Below are positions 7,834-14,425 of a stretch of 15,067 nucleotides of DNA, in pieces; the first letter of the stretch is position 1, and every line of letters begins with the position of its first letter. The stretch is from the NCBI GenBank assembly GCA_021802685.1, contig JAJZRM010000015.1, forward strand, positions 1-15,067, given 5' to 3'. This DNA is from Deltaproteobacteria bacterium. GTDB lineage: Bacteria > Desulfobacterota > Deferrimicrobia > Deferrimicrobiales > Deferrimicrobiaceae. Under the pieces are notes generated by a model. The model ran no database searches. It was given only the letters and a program-made list of their open reading frames with translations, and had not been told where the DNA came from. A program made the translations under genes and the position numbers.

Positions 7834-8757
7834 TCAGAGCCTCAGCCGCGCGCTGTAAGGCTCCCCGAAAAAGCCGTGGGGCCGGAACGTCAGGATCAGA
7901 AGGATGATGGAATAGGCGATCAGGTCGCGCAGCGTCGACGGGAAGATCATCGCCACGAAGATTTCGGTGAATCCCAGCAGGAAGCCCGCGAGGGTGGCTC
8001 CCAGGATGGACCCCCTCCCGCCCAGTATCGCCGCCACGAATGCCTTCCACCCGAACAGGACCCCCATGTACGGGTCGAGCACGGGGTAGGCGATGCCGAA
8101 GAGGATCCCGGCGGCGGCGGCCAGGGCCGAGCCGATCCCGAACGTGAGGGCGATCACCTTGTTGACCGGCACCCCCATCAGGGGGACGGCGACGAAGTCG
8201 AAAGCCATCGCCCGCATGGCCATTCCCCATTTCGTCCTTCGGATGAACTGGTGCAGCGCCAGCGTGAGGAGCAGCGACACGGCGACGATCATGATCTTCT
8301 TGTTGGTCACGAACACGCCGCCCAGGTCGTAGGTGGCGGTTTCGATCAGGGACGGGAAACTGACCCTGCGGGCGCCCAGAAGGATCAGGTTCCCCGTTTC
8401 CAGGATGATGCCGATCATCAGCCCCGTGATGGCGGCCGATGCCCTCGGCGCGTTCCGCAGCGGCCGGTACCCCACCCGCTCCACGATCATGCCCACGAAG
8501 GAGGTGAGGAACATCGAGAACAGGATGGTCAACACCAGGATCAGCCAGTTGGGAATCGCGAGGATCCCCGAGGAGGAAAGCGCGAGGAGGCCGAAGGATA
8601 CACCGACGCCGATGTACCCTCCGACCATGAAGATGTCCCCGTGCGCGAAGTTGAAGAGCATGAGGATGCTGTAGACCATGGAGTACCCGAGCGCGATCAA
8701 GGCGTAGAAACTGCCCCACTGGAGCGAGTTGACCAGGTTCTGCAGAAAAATGGCCAT
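7834..8757 (-). CDS. livH: Branched-chain amino acid-type ABC transporter permease LivH
   Basis: This is the second membrane channel subunit of the Liv importer. The 307-aa length is close to LivH. The N-terminus FLQNLVNSLQWGSFYALIALGYSMVYSIL and FNFAHGDIFMVGGYIG (35-50) are characteristic, as is ERVGYRPLRNAPRASAAITGLMIG (93-116). The coupling-loop region is RRTKWGMAMRAMAFD (173-187), and the C-terminal part contains GWKAFVAAILGGRGSILGA. It is mostly hydrophobic, with about eight segments. The ATG at 8757 is 27 bp after the stop of the binding-protein gene; the ribosome binding site is weak. Confidence 0.95.
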   Translation of the reverse strand: MAIFLQNLVNSLQWGSFYALIALGYSMVYSILMLFNFAHGDIFMVGGYIGVGVSFGLLALSSSGILAIPNWLILVLTILFSMFLTSFVGMIVERVGYRPLRNAPRASAAITGLMIGIILETGNLILLGARRVSFPSLIETATYDLGGVFVTNKKIMIVAVSLLLTLALHQFIRRTKWGMAMRAMAFDFVAVPLMGVPVNKVIALTFGIGSALAAAAGILFGIAYPVLDPYMGVLFGWKAFVAAILGGRGSILGATLAGFLLGFTEIFVAMIFPSTLRDLIAYSIILLILTFRPHGFFGEPYSARLRL

Positions 8758-8784
8758 GAATCAGGCGCCCGGCCCTTTCGCCCT

Positions 8785-9954
8785 TTACGGACAGACCGAC
8801 TTGTAGAACGTGAACTCGCCGGTATCGCTGATTTTCACGATGACGGCGCACTTCGACGGGTCGTTCTTCCCTGCGAAGGTCATCTCCCCCGTGATCCCCT
8901 TGAATTTCTTCACCTGGGACAGCGCCGTCCGGACGTTGTCCCGGTCCTTCTTCAGGTCGCCCGTGAGCCCGCCGGTCCCCTGGATCGCCTTCTGGACGAG
9001 CATCATGGCGTCCCATGTGAGGGCGGCCACGTCGTCGGGCACGTAGCCGTGCTTCGCCTTGTACCGGTCGATGAACTTCTTCGTGTCCCCGGTCGCGCCC
9101 GCCGCTGCGTAGTGGGTGCTGAAGAAGGCCCCGTAGCAGTCCTTGCCGCAGAGCTTGACGGTCTCGGCGGATCCCCAGCTGTCGCTCCCCACGATGGGCT
9201 TTTTCCAGCCCAGCTGGTGCGCCTGCTGGACGATGAGGGCCACTTCGTTGTAGTACTGCGGCGTGAACAGCACCTGGGCGCCGGAGTTGATGATCTTGGT
9301 CAGCTGGGAGCTGAAGTCGGTGTCCTTGGTGGTGAAGCTTTCATAGGCGACCACGGATCCCTTGCCGTGCGTGTCCTCCCACGCCTTCTTGAAGAACTCC
9401 GCGAGCCCCTTGGGGTAGTCGCTGGCCACGTCGTACAGGACCGCGGCCTTCTTGAACTTGAACTCGTTCGAGATGAAGTTGGCCACCACCGGCCCCTGGA
9501 ACGGGTCGAGGAAGCAGGCGCGGAAGACGTACGGTTTGTCCTTGGTGGAGTCGGGGTTGGTGGACCAAGGCGTGATCATCGGCGTCTTGTAGTTGTTGGC
9601 GATCCCCGCGGCGGGCACCGCCTGCTTGGACGCCTGGGGGCCGACCATGACGAGGATGTCGTCCTCGGTGATCATCTTCGTGGTGACCTTCACGGCGGAT
9701 TCCGCCTTGGACTCGTTGTCCTCGATGACCAGCTCCACCGGGTACTTCTTCTTCCCCACCGCGATGCCGCCGGCGGCCTTGACGTCTTCGAGCCACAACT
9801 GGGCCGCGAATTTCGTCCCCTCGCCCACCTTCGGGATATCGCCGGTTATCGGGGCGTTGATGCCGATCTTGATCGTCGGTTCCTTGGCCCAGCCGGTTGA
9901 GAACGCCATGACGCCGACAAGGATACAAACGCCGAACAGCATTCCTTTTCTCAT
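8785..9954 (-). CDS. Branched-chain amino acid-type ABC transporter periplasmic substrate-binding protein
   Basis: This secreted receptor captures the substrate and delivers it to LivHM. Residues 1-23 form a Sec signal peptide (MRK, then a hydrophobic stretch, ending GWA before KEP); the cysteine at 10 is inside the hydrophobic stretch and does not form a lipobox, so a free periplasmic protein is expected. The mature chain begins TIKIGINAPITGDIPKVGEG, typical of the type I periplasmic binding fold (LivJ/LivK family), and continues with MITEDDILVMVGPQASK and IVGSDSWGS. The 389-aa length fits. The substrate cannot be told from sequence: members bind Leu/Ile/Val, other amino acids, amides, urea or aromatic acids. 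It is the first gene of the liv operon, with a strong ribosome binding site, as expected for the most abundant component. Confidence 0.94.
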   Translation of the reverse strand: MRKGMLFGVCILVGVMAFSTGWAKEPTIKIGINAPITGDIPKVGEGTKFAAQLWLEDVKAAGGIAVGKKKYPVELVIEDNESKAESAVKVTTKMITEDDILVMVGPQASKQAVPAAGIANNYKTPMITPWSTNPDSTKDKPYVFRACFLDPFQGPVVANFISNEFKFKKAAVLYDVASDYPKGLAEFFKKAWEDTHGKGSVVAYESFTTKDTDFSSQLTKIINSGAQVLFTPQYYNEVALIVQQAHQLGWKKPIVGSDSWGSAETVKLCGKDCYGAFFSTHYAAAGATGDTKKFIDRYKAKHGYVPDDVAALTWDAMMLVQKAIQGTGGLTGDLKKDRDNVRTALSQVKKFKGITGEMTFAGKNDPSKCAVIVKISDTGEFTFYKSVCP

Positions 9955-9963
9955 CGCCGCCCC

Positions 9964-9970
9964 CCTCCTT
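9964..9970 (-). promoter_or_regulatory. Strong ribosome binding site of the liv binding-protein gene
   Basis: On the minus strand this reads AAGGAGG, nine bases before the ATG at 9954. It is one of the best Shine-Dalgarno sequences in the window and fits high expression of a periplasmic receptor. It also fixes the start codon. Confidence 0.75.
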
Positions 9971-10120
9971 TTGGCGCGTCATTCTATTGTGTTCCAAGCC
10001 CAGGTACCGGATCAGGATTCAAGATATGGAGCAAGAGGTGGCCTGTCAAGGCGAATGGCTGGAACGGCTGGACCGCTCCGCGAATCGAATCGCCGACCGG
10101 CCCCCGGGAATCCCAAGGCG
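9971..10120. promoter_or_regulatory. Divergent intergenic region between liv operon and aldo/keto reductase
   Basis: About 150 bp separates the two divergently transcribed units and must hold the liv promoter on the minus strand and, presumably, one for the aldo/keto reductase on the plus strand. The part nearest the liv gene is AT-richer than the surroundings (TTGGAA and TAGAAT on the minus strand), but these boxes are only five bases apart and are not a proper sigma-70 pair. I cannot assign a promoter or an operator. No gene is seen here. Confidence 0.35.
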
Positions 10121-11065
10121 ATGAAGAAACGCAAATTGGGTAATTCCGGACTTGAAGTCGCTCCGCTCGCCCTTGGGGGGAACGTCTTCGGATGGACCGC
10201 GGATGAACCGACGTCCTTCCGGTTGCTGGACGCGTTCGTGGCCGCGGGAGGCAACCTGATCGATACGGCGGATGTCTATTCCGCGTGGGTTCCGGGTCAT
10301 AAGGGCGGGGAATCCGAGACCGTCCTCGGCAAGTGGTTGAAAGCGCGCGGAAACCGCGGGAAGGTCCTCATCGCCACCAAGGTGGGAAAGGAGATGGGCC
10401 CGGACCGGAAAGGGCTGACGAAACCGTATATCCTTCGGGCGGTGGAGGAATCCCTGAGACGCCTGCAGACGGACTACATCGACTTGTACCAATCCCATGC
10501 CGACGACCCCGAGACTCCCCTGGAGGAAACCTCGGAAACGTTCGGGCAGTTGGTCCGCCAGGGAAAGGTCCGGGCGATCGGGGCCTCGAATTTCAGCGCG
10601 GAGCGGCTGTCGCGGGCATTGGAAGTGAGCGCGCGAACGGGATATCCCTCCTACCAATGCCTGCAGCCTCAGTACAACCTCATCGACCGTGCCGATTATG
10701 AAACGGATCTCGAACCGCTTTGCCGGGAGAAAGGTTTGGGCGTGATCCCCTATTTTCCGCTCGCCAGCGGGTTTCTCACCGGCAAATACCGGTCGGAAAA
10801 GGACTTGGCGGGGCGGGCGCGGGGCGAATTCGTCAGGAAATACCTGACGGACCGGGGGTTCCGCATCCTCGATGCGCTGGAGCGGGTGGCGGGCCGTTAC
10901 CGTTGCCCGCTCGCCGCCGTCTCCCTTGCCTGGCTGATCGCGCGGCCCGGTATCACGGCGCCCATCGCGAGCGCGACGAGCCCGGAGCAGTTGAACGGCC
11001 TGATCGAAGGAACAAGGCTGGAACTGGATCCCTCCTCCATCGAACTTCTCGAACGCGCATCGTGA
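10121..11065 (+). CDS. Aldo/keto reductase
   Basis: This is an NADPH-dependent aldo/keto reductase of the cytoplasmic TIM-barrel superfamily; the substrate is unknown. The 314-aa length is normal. The catalytic tetrad can be read as D48 (NLIDTADVYS), Y53, K87 (LIATKVG) and H126 (DLYQSHADD). The N-terminus MKKRKLGNSGLEVAPLALGGNVFGW, the GKVRAIGASNFS segment (148-159) and QPQYNLIDR (182-190) are typical of the YajO/Tas-like group. The ATG at 10121 is chosen because the homologous N-terminus begins there; the open frame continues upstream to 9593 but that part runs opposite the liv binding-protein gene. Only AAGG two bases upstream could serve as a ribosome binding site, so initiation may be weak. 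The next gene starts 78 bp downstream and may be co-transcribed. Confidence 0.93.
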   Translation: MKKRKLGNSGLEVAPLALGGNVFGWTADEPTSFRLLDAFVAAGGNLIDTADVYSAWVPGHKGGESETVLGKWLKARGNRGKVLIATKVGKEMGPDRKGLTKPYILRAVEESLRRLQTDYIDLYQSHADDPETPLEETSETFGQLVRQGKVRAIGASNFSAERLSRALEVSARTGYPSYQCLQPQYNLIDRADYETDLEPLCREKGLGVIPYFPLASGFLTGKYRSEKDLAGRARGEFVRKYLTDRGFRILDALERVAGRYRCPLAAVSLAWLIARPGITAPIASATSPEQLNGLIEGTRLELDPSSIELLERAS

Positions 11066-11074
11066 ATATTTTCC

Positions 11075-11088
11075 ACGATTGGAATCGT
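11075..11088. other. Small perfect inverted repeat between aldo/keto reductase and fecR-like gene
   Basis: ACGATT and AATCGT are separated by two bases. The loop is too short and no T-run follows, so it is not a rho-independent terminator. It lies in the 78-bp spacer and could be a small operator, but a repeat of this size can arise by chance. Nothing else recognisable lies in the spacer except the downstream ribosome binding site at 11131-11138. Confidence 0.2.
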
Positions 11089-11143
11089 CTAAATGTTACC
11101 GGGCAGGGAATAACGCGCCCCCGGCGGCACGGAGGGGGATCCG

Positions 11144-12796
11144 ATGGATACGAAACGTTGCATGGTTTTCGGAATGTTCGCCGTTTTTTTCATGGCCGTG
11201 GCGGTTCCGGCTTTTCCGGCGGAAACGCAGGGAAACGAGGGCGGCATCCCCTCTACCGCGGTGGCCCGCCTTAAAATCGGCAAGGGAACCGCGTGGATCC
11301 GGTCCGGTCCCTCCGGGGAATGGGAGGAGGCCGCCGACAACTATCCCCTGGTCGAACAATCCCGCGTAAGCGTCCCGCGAGGTTCCGAGGCGGAGATCCG
11401 GTACCGCGGCAGCCAATCGATGCTTCTGCCCGGGGGCTCCGAGGTGGACATCCGGGAGCTCGGCGAAAGGAAAGCCTCCTACCGGCTTCGCAGCGGCCAG
11501 GCGGTCTTGACCCTTCCGAAAGAAGATTTCTCCCCTGTCCGGGTGACGGTTCCGGGAAACCGTGAAGTCCGGGTGGACGCTCCGGGCCGCTATACCCTGT
11601 CCACCGGCGGCGGAACGACGCGATTCCTCGTGCGCGCCGGGGAAGGCCAAGTTGCCGGCGATGACGGCTCCCCGGTTGCCGTGCAAGCGGGCGAAGAGGC
11701 GTCCATCGGGGATGAGATCCGGGTCAGCCGGGTCGATACGGCCTCTCCGGAGCCGGTTCCGGAGACGGAGACGACGTTGACCGGCCCCGAGGAGGAGGCG
11801 GGAGTCCCTCCCGCGGTGGCGGGCGAGCTTCGGCAATACGGCGAATGGGTCTCGACGGACGAGTACGGGTACGCCTGGCGGCCATATGTGGAGGACGGGT
11901 GGGAACCGTATTACTACGGGAGGTGGACCTGGGTATCGCCGTACGGATGGACATGGGTTGGATATGAGCCCTGGGGCTGGTGGCCGTATCATACCGGCTG
12001 GTGGTGGCCGTCGCCCGTTTACGGGTGGGTATGGGGTCCCTTCCGTTCCTTCGTATCGGTGAACTTCGTCTTCGGTCATCACGTGTTTAACGGCCATCGA
12101 GCCCGTTTCTTCCCGGCGAACGTGCGCTTCGTCGGAAGGGACCGGTTCGTCCGGTGGGTTCCCGCAAGACCGGGCGAACGGAGAGGGGATTCCCGTTCCT
12201 TCGCTCGCGGCGACACCCGGCTCACCCGGTGGGACCGGCAGGTCGAACGCGGTTCGGTGTCGGTTCGACGCGGAGGCGGCCCGCCGACGGCATGGAAAGG
12301 ACGCGGCGGGAAACCCCGGATCGCCGCCGGCGGGCGAGCAACGGGATCGCCGGTCACGGAACCGGAACGCGGACTTTCCCGCCCGTCCGGGTCGCGGACC
12401 CGTGACGGGGAGGCCACGGTCCGATCGCGTGGTTCCCGCGGCAAAGCCGCCGGTTTCACCCGGCCGCGGTCCCCGTCGGGAAACTACGGGAACCGCGCCC
12501 CGTCGGTGGAACGCGGGAGAAGCTACAACTCGTTGTCGGGAGGCGGGAGCGGCATCCCCCGAGGCCAGGGATTCCGAAGAGGGCCCGGGGGTTCCCCCGC
12601 GGCGGGCGCTCCGTCGTTTCGGGGCGGCCGGACTTCTCCGGAACCCGCGCGGGGCGGTTTCACCCGGGGTTCCCCCCGCATCGGCGGCCGGGGCGTTGGC
12701 GGCGCCTTCCGGCACTCATCCGGCGGCGGGAGCAGGGGTGATATGAGCGGCGGACGGGGAGGGCGGGGTGGACGGGGAGGGCGGGGAATCCGTTGA
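11144..12796 (+). CDS. Secreted FecR-domain protein with Trp-rich (DUF6600-like) core and Arg/Gly-rich tail
   Basis: The 550-aa protein starts with a signal peptide (MDTKR, then a hydrophobic run to about VPAFPA, residues 6-26), so it is exported. Residues about 38-198 form a FecR-like beta domain (LKIGKGTAWIRSGPSGEW, GSEVDIRELG, SGQAVLTLPKE, VRVDAPGRYTLSTGGGTTRFLV). Next comes a Pro/Glu linker, then residues 231-300 with 15 tryptophans and many Tyr and Gly, including YGRWTWVSPYGWTWVGYEPWGWW; this resembles DUF6600. From about 330 to 550 the chain is low-complexity and rich in Arg, Gly, Ser and Pro, ending in GRGGRG repeats. No transmembrane helix follows the signal peptide and no FecI-type sigma factor is nearby, so classical FecR signalling is unlikely. 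The ATG is preceded by GGAGGGGG at 11131-11138. Function is unknown; a cell-envelope or surface role is inferred. Confidence 0.85.
   Translation: MDTKRCMVFGMFAVFFMAVAVPAFPAETQGNEGGIPSTAVARLKIGKGTAWIRSGPSGEWEEAADNYPLVEQSRVSVPRGSEAEIRYRGSQSMLLPGGSEVDIRELGERKASYRLRSGQAVLTLPKEDFSPVRVTVPGNREVRVDAPGRYTLSTGGGTTRFLVRAGEGQVAGDDGSPVAVQAGEEASIGDEIRVSRVDTASPEPVPETETTLTGPEEEAGVPPAVAGELRQYGEWVSTDEYGYAWRPYVEDGWEPYYYGRWTWVSPYGWTWVGYEPWGWWPYHTGWWWPSPVYGWVWGPFRSFVSVNFVFGHHVFNGHRARFFPANVRFVGRDRFVRWVPARPGERRGDSRSFARGDTRLTRWDRQVERGSVSVRRGGGPPTAWKGRGGKPRIAAGGRATGSPVTEPERGLSRPSGSRTRDGEATVRSRGSRGKAAGFTRPRSPSGNYGNRAPSVERGRSYNSLSGGGSGIPRGQGFRRGPGGSPAAGAPSFRGGRTSPEPARGGFTRGSPRIGGRGVGGAFRHSSGGGSRGDMSGGRGGRGGRGGRGIR
12752..12787 (+). 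repeat. 18-bp tandem repeat at the 3' end of the fecR-like gene
   Basis: Two 18-bp copies (12752-12769 and 12770-12787) differ only in their last base. Each encodes the hexapeptide Gly-Arg-Gly-Gly-Arg-Gly, making residues 537-548 of the protein. The coding strand holds six runs of three or four guanines in about 31 bases, a strong G-quadruplex pattern directly before the stop codon. Confidence 0.8.
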
Positions 12797-12821
12797 AACC
12801 ACGCCACCCCCCGACCGAACG

Positions 12822-13250
12822 TCAGCTCCCTTTCGGCAGGACCGCACCCCACGGGTTATCGACCGCGATCCTCCAAGTCCCGTCTTCCTGGCGCCTGGCG
12901 ATATCGTATGTGCGGCCGCTATCCGAAATCGAGGACCCATCGGGCCCCGTGCACGTCATTTCCCATTCGGATACCAACACGGCAATGTCCTCCGCATCGA
13001 TCATGCCCGTGGGATGGATCCGTATCCTCGGCTTCATCGAAAACAGGCCGCCGAGGTACTTTTTGATCGCGGTCGCACCGGATACCATCTTGCCGTCTCG
13101 TTCGACCAGGACCGCATCCGGTTCATACAGGTCGGCTACGCATTCGAGATCCCCGTCATTCACGTACTCCTCGAACAGTTCATGGATCGCCTCGGGCCGA
13201 ACGGGTTGCATCTCGCCTGTATCGGGAACTTTTTGCGGTCCGGCTCTCAT
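12822..13250 (-). CDS. NTF2-like / SnoaL-type protein (DUF4440-YybH group)
   Basis: This 142-aa protein has the cone-shaped alpha+beta NTF2-like fold signature: helix EAIHELFEEYVNDGDLECVADLYEPDAVLVERDG (20-53), the GATAIKKYLGGLF helix, then beta strands ending in RRQEDGTWRIAVDNPWG (119-135), a close match to YybH/SgcJ-type proteins. Such proteins are ketosteroid-isomerase-like enzymes or ligand binders; the substrate is unknown. There is no signal peptide. AAGGGGG about nine bases upstream supports the ATG at 13250. It is the last gene of a four-gene minus-strand run, 15 bp after the 89-aa gene, and ends 25 bp from the stop of the convergent fecR-like gene with no visible terminator between. 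Confidence 0.87.
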   Translation of the reverse strand: MRAGPQKVPDTGEMQPVRPEAIHELFEEYVNDGDLECVADLYEPDAVLVERDGKMVSGATAIKKYLGGLFSMKPRIRIHPTGMIDAEDIAVLVSEWEMTCTGPDGSSISDSGRTYDIARRQEDGTWRIAVDNPWGAVLPKGS

Positions 13251-13265
13251 TGCGGTTTTCCCCCT

Positions 13266-13535
13266 TTAGGCCGTTTTCTTGTGAAACGACCGGATCTGAT
13301 CCGGGGTGAATTTGTTCAACTTGACGATTCGCGCCTTCCCTTCCAGGAACGTCGGGATGGTTTTCCTGGCCTCCGACTCGTTGCCGGCCTCGACCACGCA
13401 ATAGCCCGTATGGTCGCCGGCCATGCACCCCCATTCGTATTTCCCCAGTACATCGCCGCCCTTCGCCAGGATCTCGTCCAGGGCGCGCAGGCATTCCTCC
13501 GGAGTGTGCGGCGATTCGATGTGGTACTTGTCCAT
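13266..13535 (-). CDS. Small conserved protein of unknown function, probable ferredoxin-like alpha/beta fold
   Basis: I do not recognise a named family with confidence. The 89-aa chain has the alternating pattern of small ferredoxin-like alpha/beta barrels (DUF3303/GYD-like): a strand (MDKYHIESPH), a helix (TPEECLRALDEILAKG, 11-26), strands around YEWGCMAGDHTGYCVVEA (33-50), a second helix (ESEARKTIPTFL) and a last strand (KARIVKLNKFTPDQI). Cys37, His42 and Cys46 lie together in the central part. No signal peptide or membrane segment is present. GGGAGG at 13541-13546 (minus strand) lies five bases upstream of the ATG. It sits between the PEBP and NTF2-like genes in the same direction. Confidence 0.8.
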   Translation of the reverse strand: MDKYHIESPHTPEECLRALDEILAKGGDVLGKYEWGCMAGDHTGYCVVEAGNESEARKTIPTFLEGKARIVKLNKFTPDQIRSFHKKTA

Positions 13536-13589
13536 GTTTTCCTCCCTTCCATGTCCGCTCGTTTCAAGAAAGGTTGACGGCCTCGTGAA

Positions 13590-14039
13590 CTATTCCCTTC
13601 GGTAAAGCCCGATCAGTTCGGCCTGGGCGAGGACGTGCCCTTTCATCGCCTCTTCGACCTGCGCCTTCGCCGCGCCGGGTTTCAAGGGGAGGGGCGCATC
13701 GAGCGCGTATAGTTTGAAAAAATACCGGTGGGTTCCGGAAGGCGGGCAAGGCCCCCCGTATTTTCTTTTCCGGAAATCGTTCATGCCCTCCACCGCTCCT
13801 TGAGGAACCGCGTTTTCCGGGATCTCCCTCGTGCCGGCACCGATGTTCCAGACGACCCAGTGGACCCAGGTGCCCACGGGAGCGTCCGGGTCATCGACGA
13901 CCAGGGCAAGGGACTTGGTTTCTTTCGGGACGCCGGCGATCGAAATCGGAGGGCTCACGCCGGCGCCGTCGCAAGTGTATTTCGCAGGGATCATTCCGTT
14001 TTGAGGAAATGCCCCGCTGCCTATGAATAGCGCATCCAT
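13590..14039 (-). CDS. YbhB/YbcL family Raf kinase inhibitor-like protein (PEBP fold)
   Basis: This belongs to the bacterial phosphatidylethanolamine-binding protein family; its physiological ligand in bacteria is not established. The 149-aa length fits the family. The hallmark ligand-pocket motifs are all visible: IPAKYTCDGAGVSPPI (17-32), VVDDPDAPVGTWVHWVVWN (47-65, with DPDAP and HW) and KYGGPCPPSGTHRYFFKLYAL (93-113). There is no signal peptide, so it is cytoplasmic. The ATG at 14039 has no good ribosome binding site and lies 17 bp after the stop of the DUF1059 gene, so it may rely on read-through translation. The 54-bp gap to the next gene is the largest within the four-gene run. Confidence 0.94.
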   Translation of the reverse strand: MDALFIGSGAFPQNGMIPAKYTCDGAGVSPPISIAGVPKETKSLALVVDDPDAPVGTWVHWVVWNIGAGTREIPENAVPQGAVEGMNDFRKRKYGGPCPPSGTHRYFFKLYALDAPLPLKPGAAKAQVEEAMKGHVLAQAELIGLYRRE

Positions 14040-14056
14040 GGATGCCCGAACTTGCG

Positions 14057-14242
14057 TTACGCCGCTTTTTCCTCCCGGATCAGCTTCCGCATCTTTTCCT
14101 TGAGGTCCTTCGGGATTTCCGTCATCCCGTGGGCCGCTTTGCCGTGCTCCAAGGCGACACGGAACAGCTCTTCCTCCGTTTCACCGCGGGCGACGAAATC
14201 GCAATCCACGCCGGCGTCCCTGCAGTAAATCGTTTTCGTCAT
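14057..14242 (-). CDS. DUF1059 family small protein
   Basis: This 61-aa protein matches the DUF1059 pattern: MTKTIYCRDAGVDCDF at the N-terminus, then ETEEELFRVALEHGKAAHG and EIPKDLKEKMRKLI. Cys7, Cys14, His33 and His38 could form a metal site; this is an inference from spacing only. The role of the family is unknown. The ATG at 14242 is chosen over an in-frame GTG 18 bases upstream because AGGAGGG (14248-14254, minus strand) sits five bases before it and would otherwise be inside the coding region. It is the first gene of the minus-strand run of four. Confidence 0.88.
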   Translation of the reverse strand: MTKTIYCRDAGVDCDFVARGETEEELFRVALEHGKAAHGMTEIPKDLKEKMRKLIREEKAA

Positions 14243-14247
14243 GGCTA

Positions 14248-14254
14248 CCCTCCT
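14248..14254 (-). promoter_or_regulatory. Ribosome binding site deciding the DUF1059 start
   Basis: On the minus strand this reads AGGAGGG, five bases before the ATG at 14242. Its position rules out the alternative GTG start at 14260. Confidence 0.7.
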
Positions 14255-14412
14255 GCCCACGTCACTCCTTGGGGATTTCCATTGGACGATCCCGGATGAT
14301 TTGGAGTTTCCCGTTTCCGGTAGAAATCACGACCCATCCATAACGACCTGAACCGCCGCTCCGAAACTCCGTCTCGCCGGAGGGCTTCCTATTCCTGAAT
14401 CCGGAACATCAC
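14255..14412. promoter_or_regulatory. Divergent intergenic region between DUF1059 operon and MDR gene
   Basis: Roughly 160 bp between divergent starts should contain promoters in both directions. No convincing -35/-10 pair was found: TTGGAG followed by TAGAAA on the plus strand is only 14 bases apart. A short hairpin (CTCCG at 14367-14371, CGGAG at 14378-14382, six-base loop) lies near the plus-strand gene. No gene is seen here. Confidence 0.3.
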
Positions 14413-14425
14413 GGAGGCGCGAGCG

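Noticed and set aside
7654..9900. 748-aa open frame on the plus strand opposite livM, livH and the binding-protein gene
   Set aside because: It is antisense to three clear genes, has a charged low-complexity composition (His, Arg, Asp, Gly, Gln) and matches no family. Long antisense frames are expected from third-position GC bias.
9593..10120. Upstream in-frame extension of the aldo/keto reductase
   Set aside because: It runs opposite the signal peptide and N-terminal half of the binding-protein gene; the family N-terminus begins exactly at the ATG at 10121.
11096..12715. 539-aa open frame on the minus strand opposite the fecR-like gene
   Set aside because: The plus-strand frame has a signal peptide, a ribosome binding site and FecR/Trp-rich domains; the antisense frame is Arg/Pro/Ala/Gly-rich with none of these.
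11144..12796. FecR domain taken as an iron-signalling anti-sigma system
   Set aside because: No FecI-type sigma factor or TonB receptor is nearby, and the protein has a signal peptide with no cytoplasmic N-terminal domain.
12768..13577. 269-aa plus-strand frame opposite the NTF2-like and 89-aa genes
   Set aside because: The two minus-strand genes have ribosome binding sites and family motifs; the plus frame has neither.
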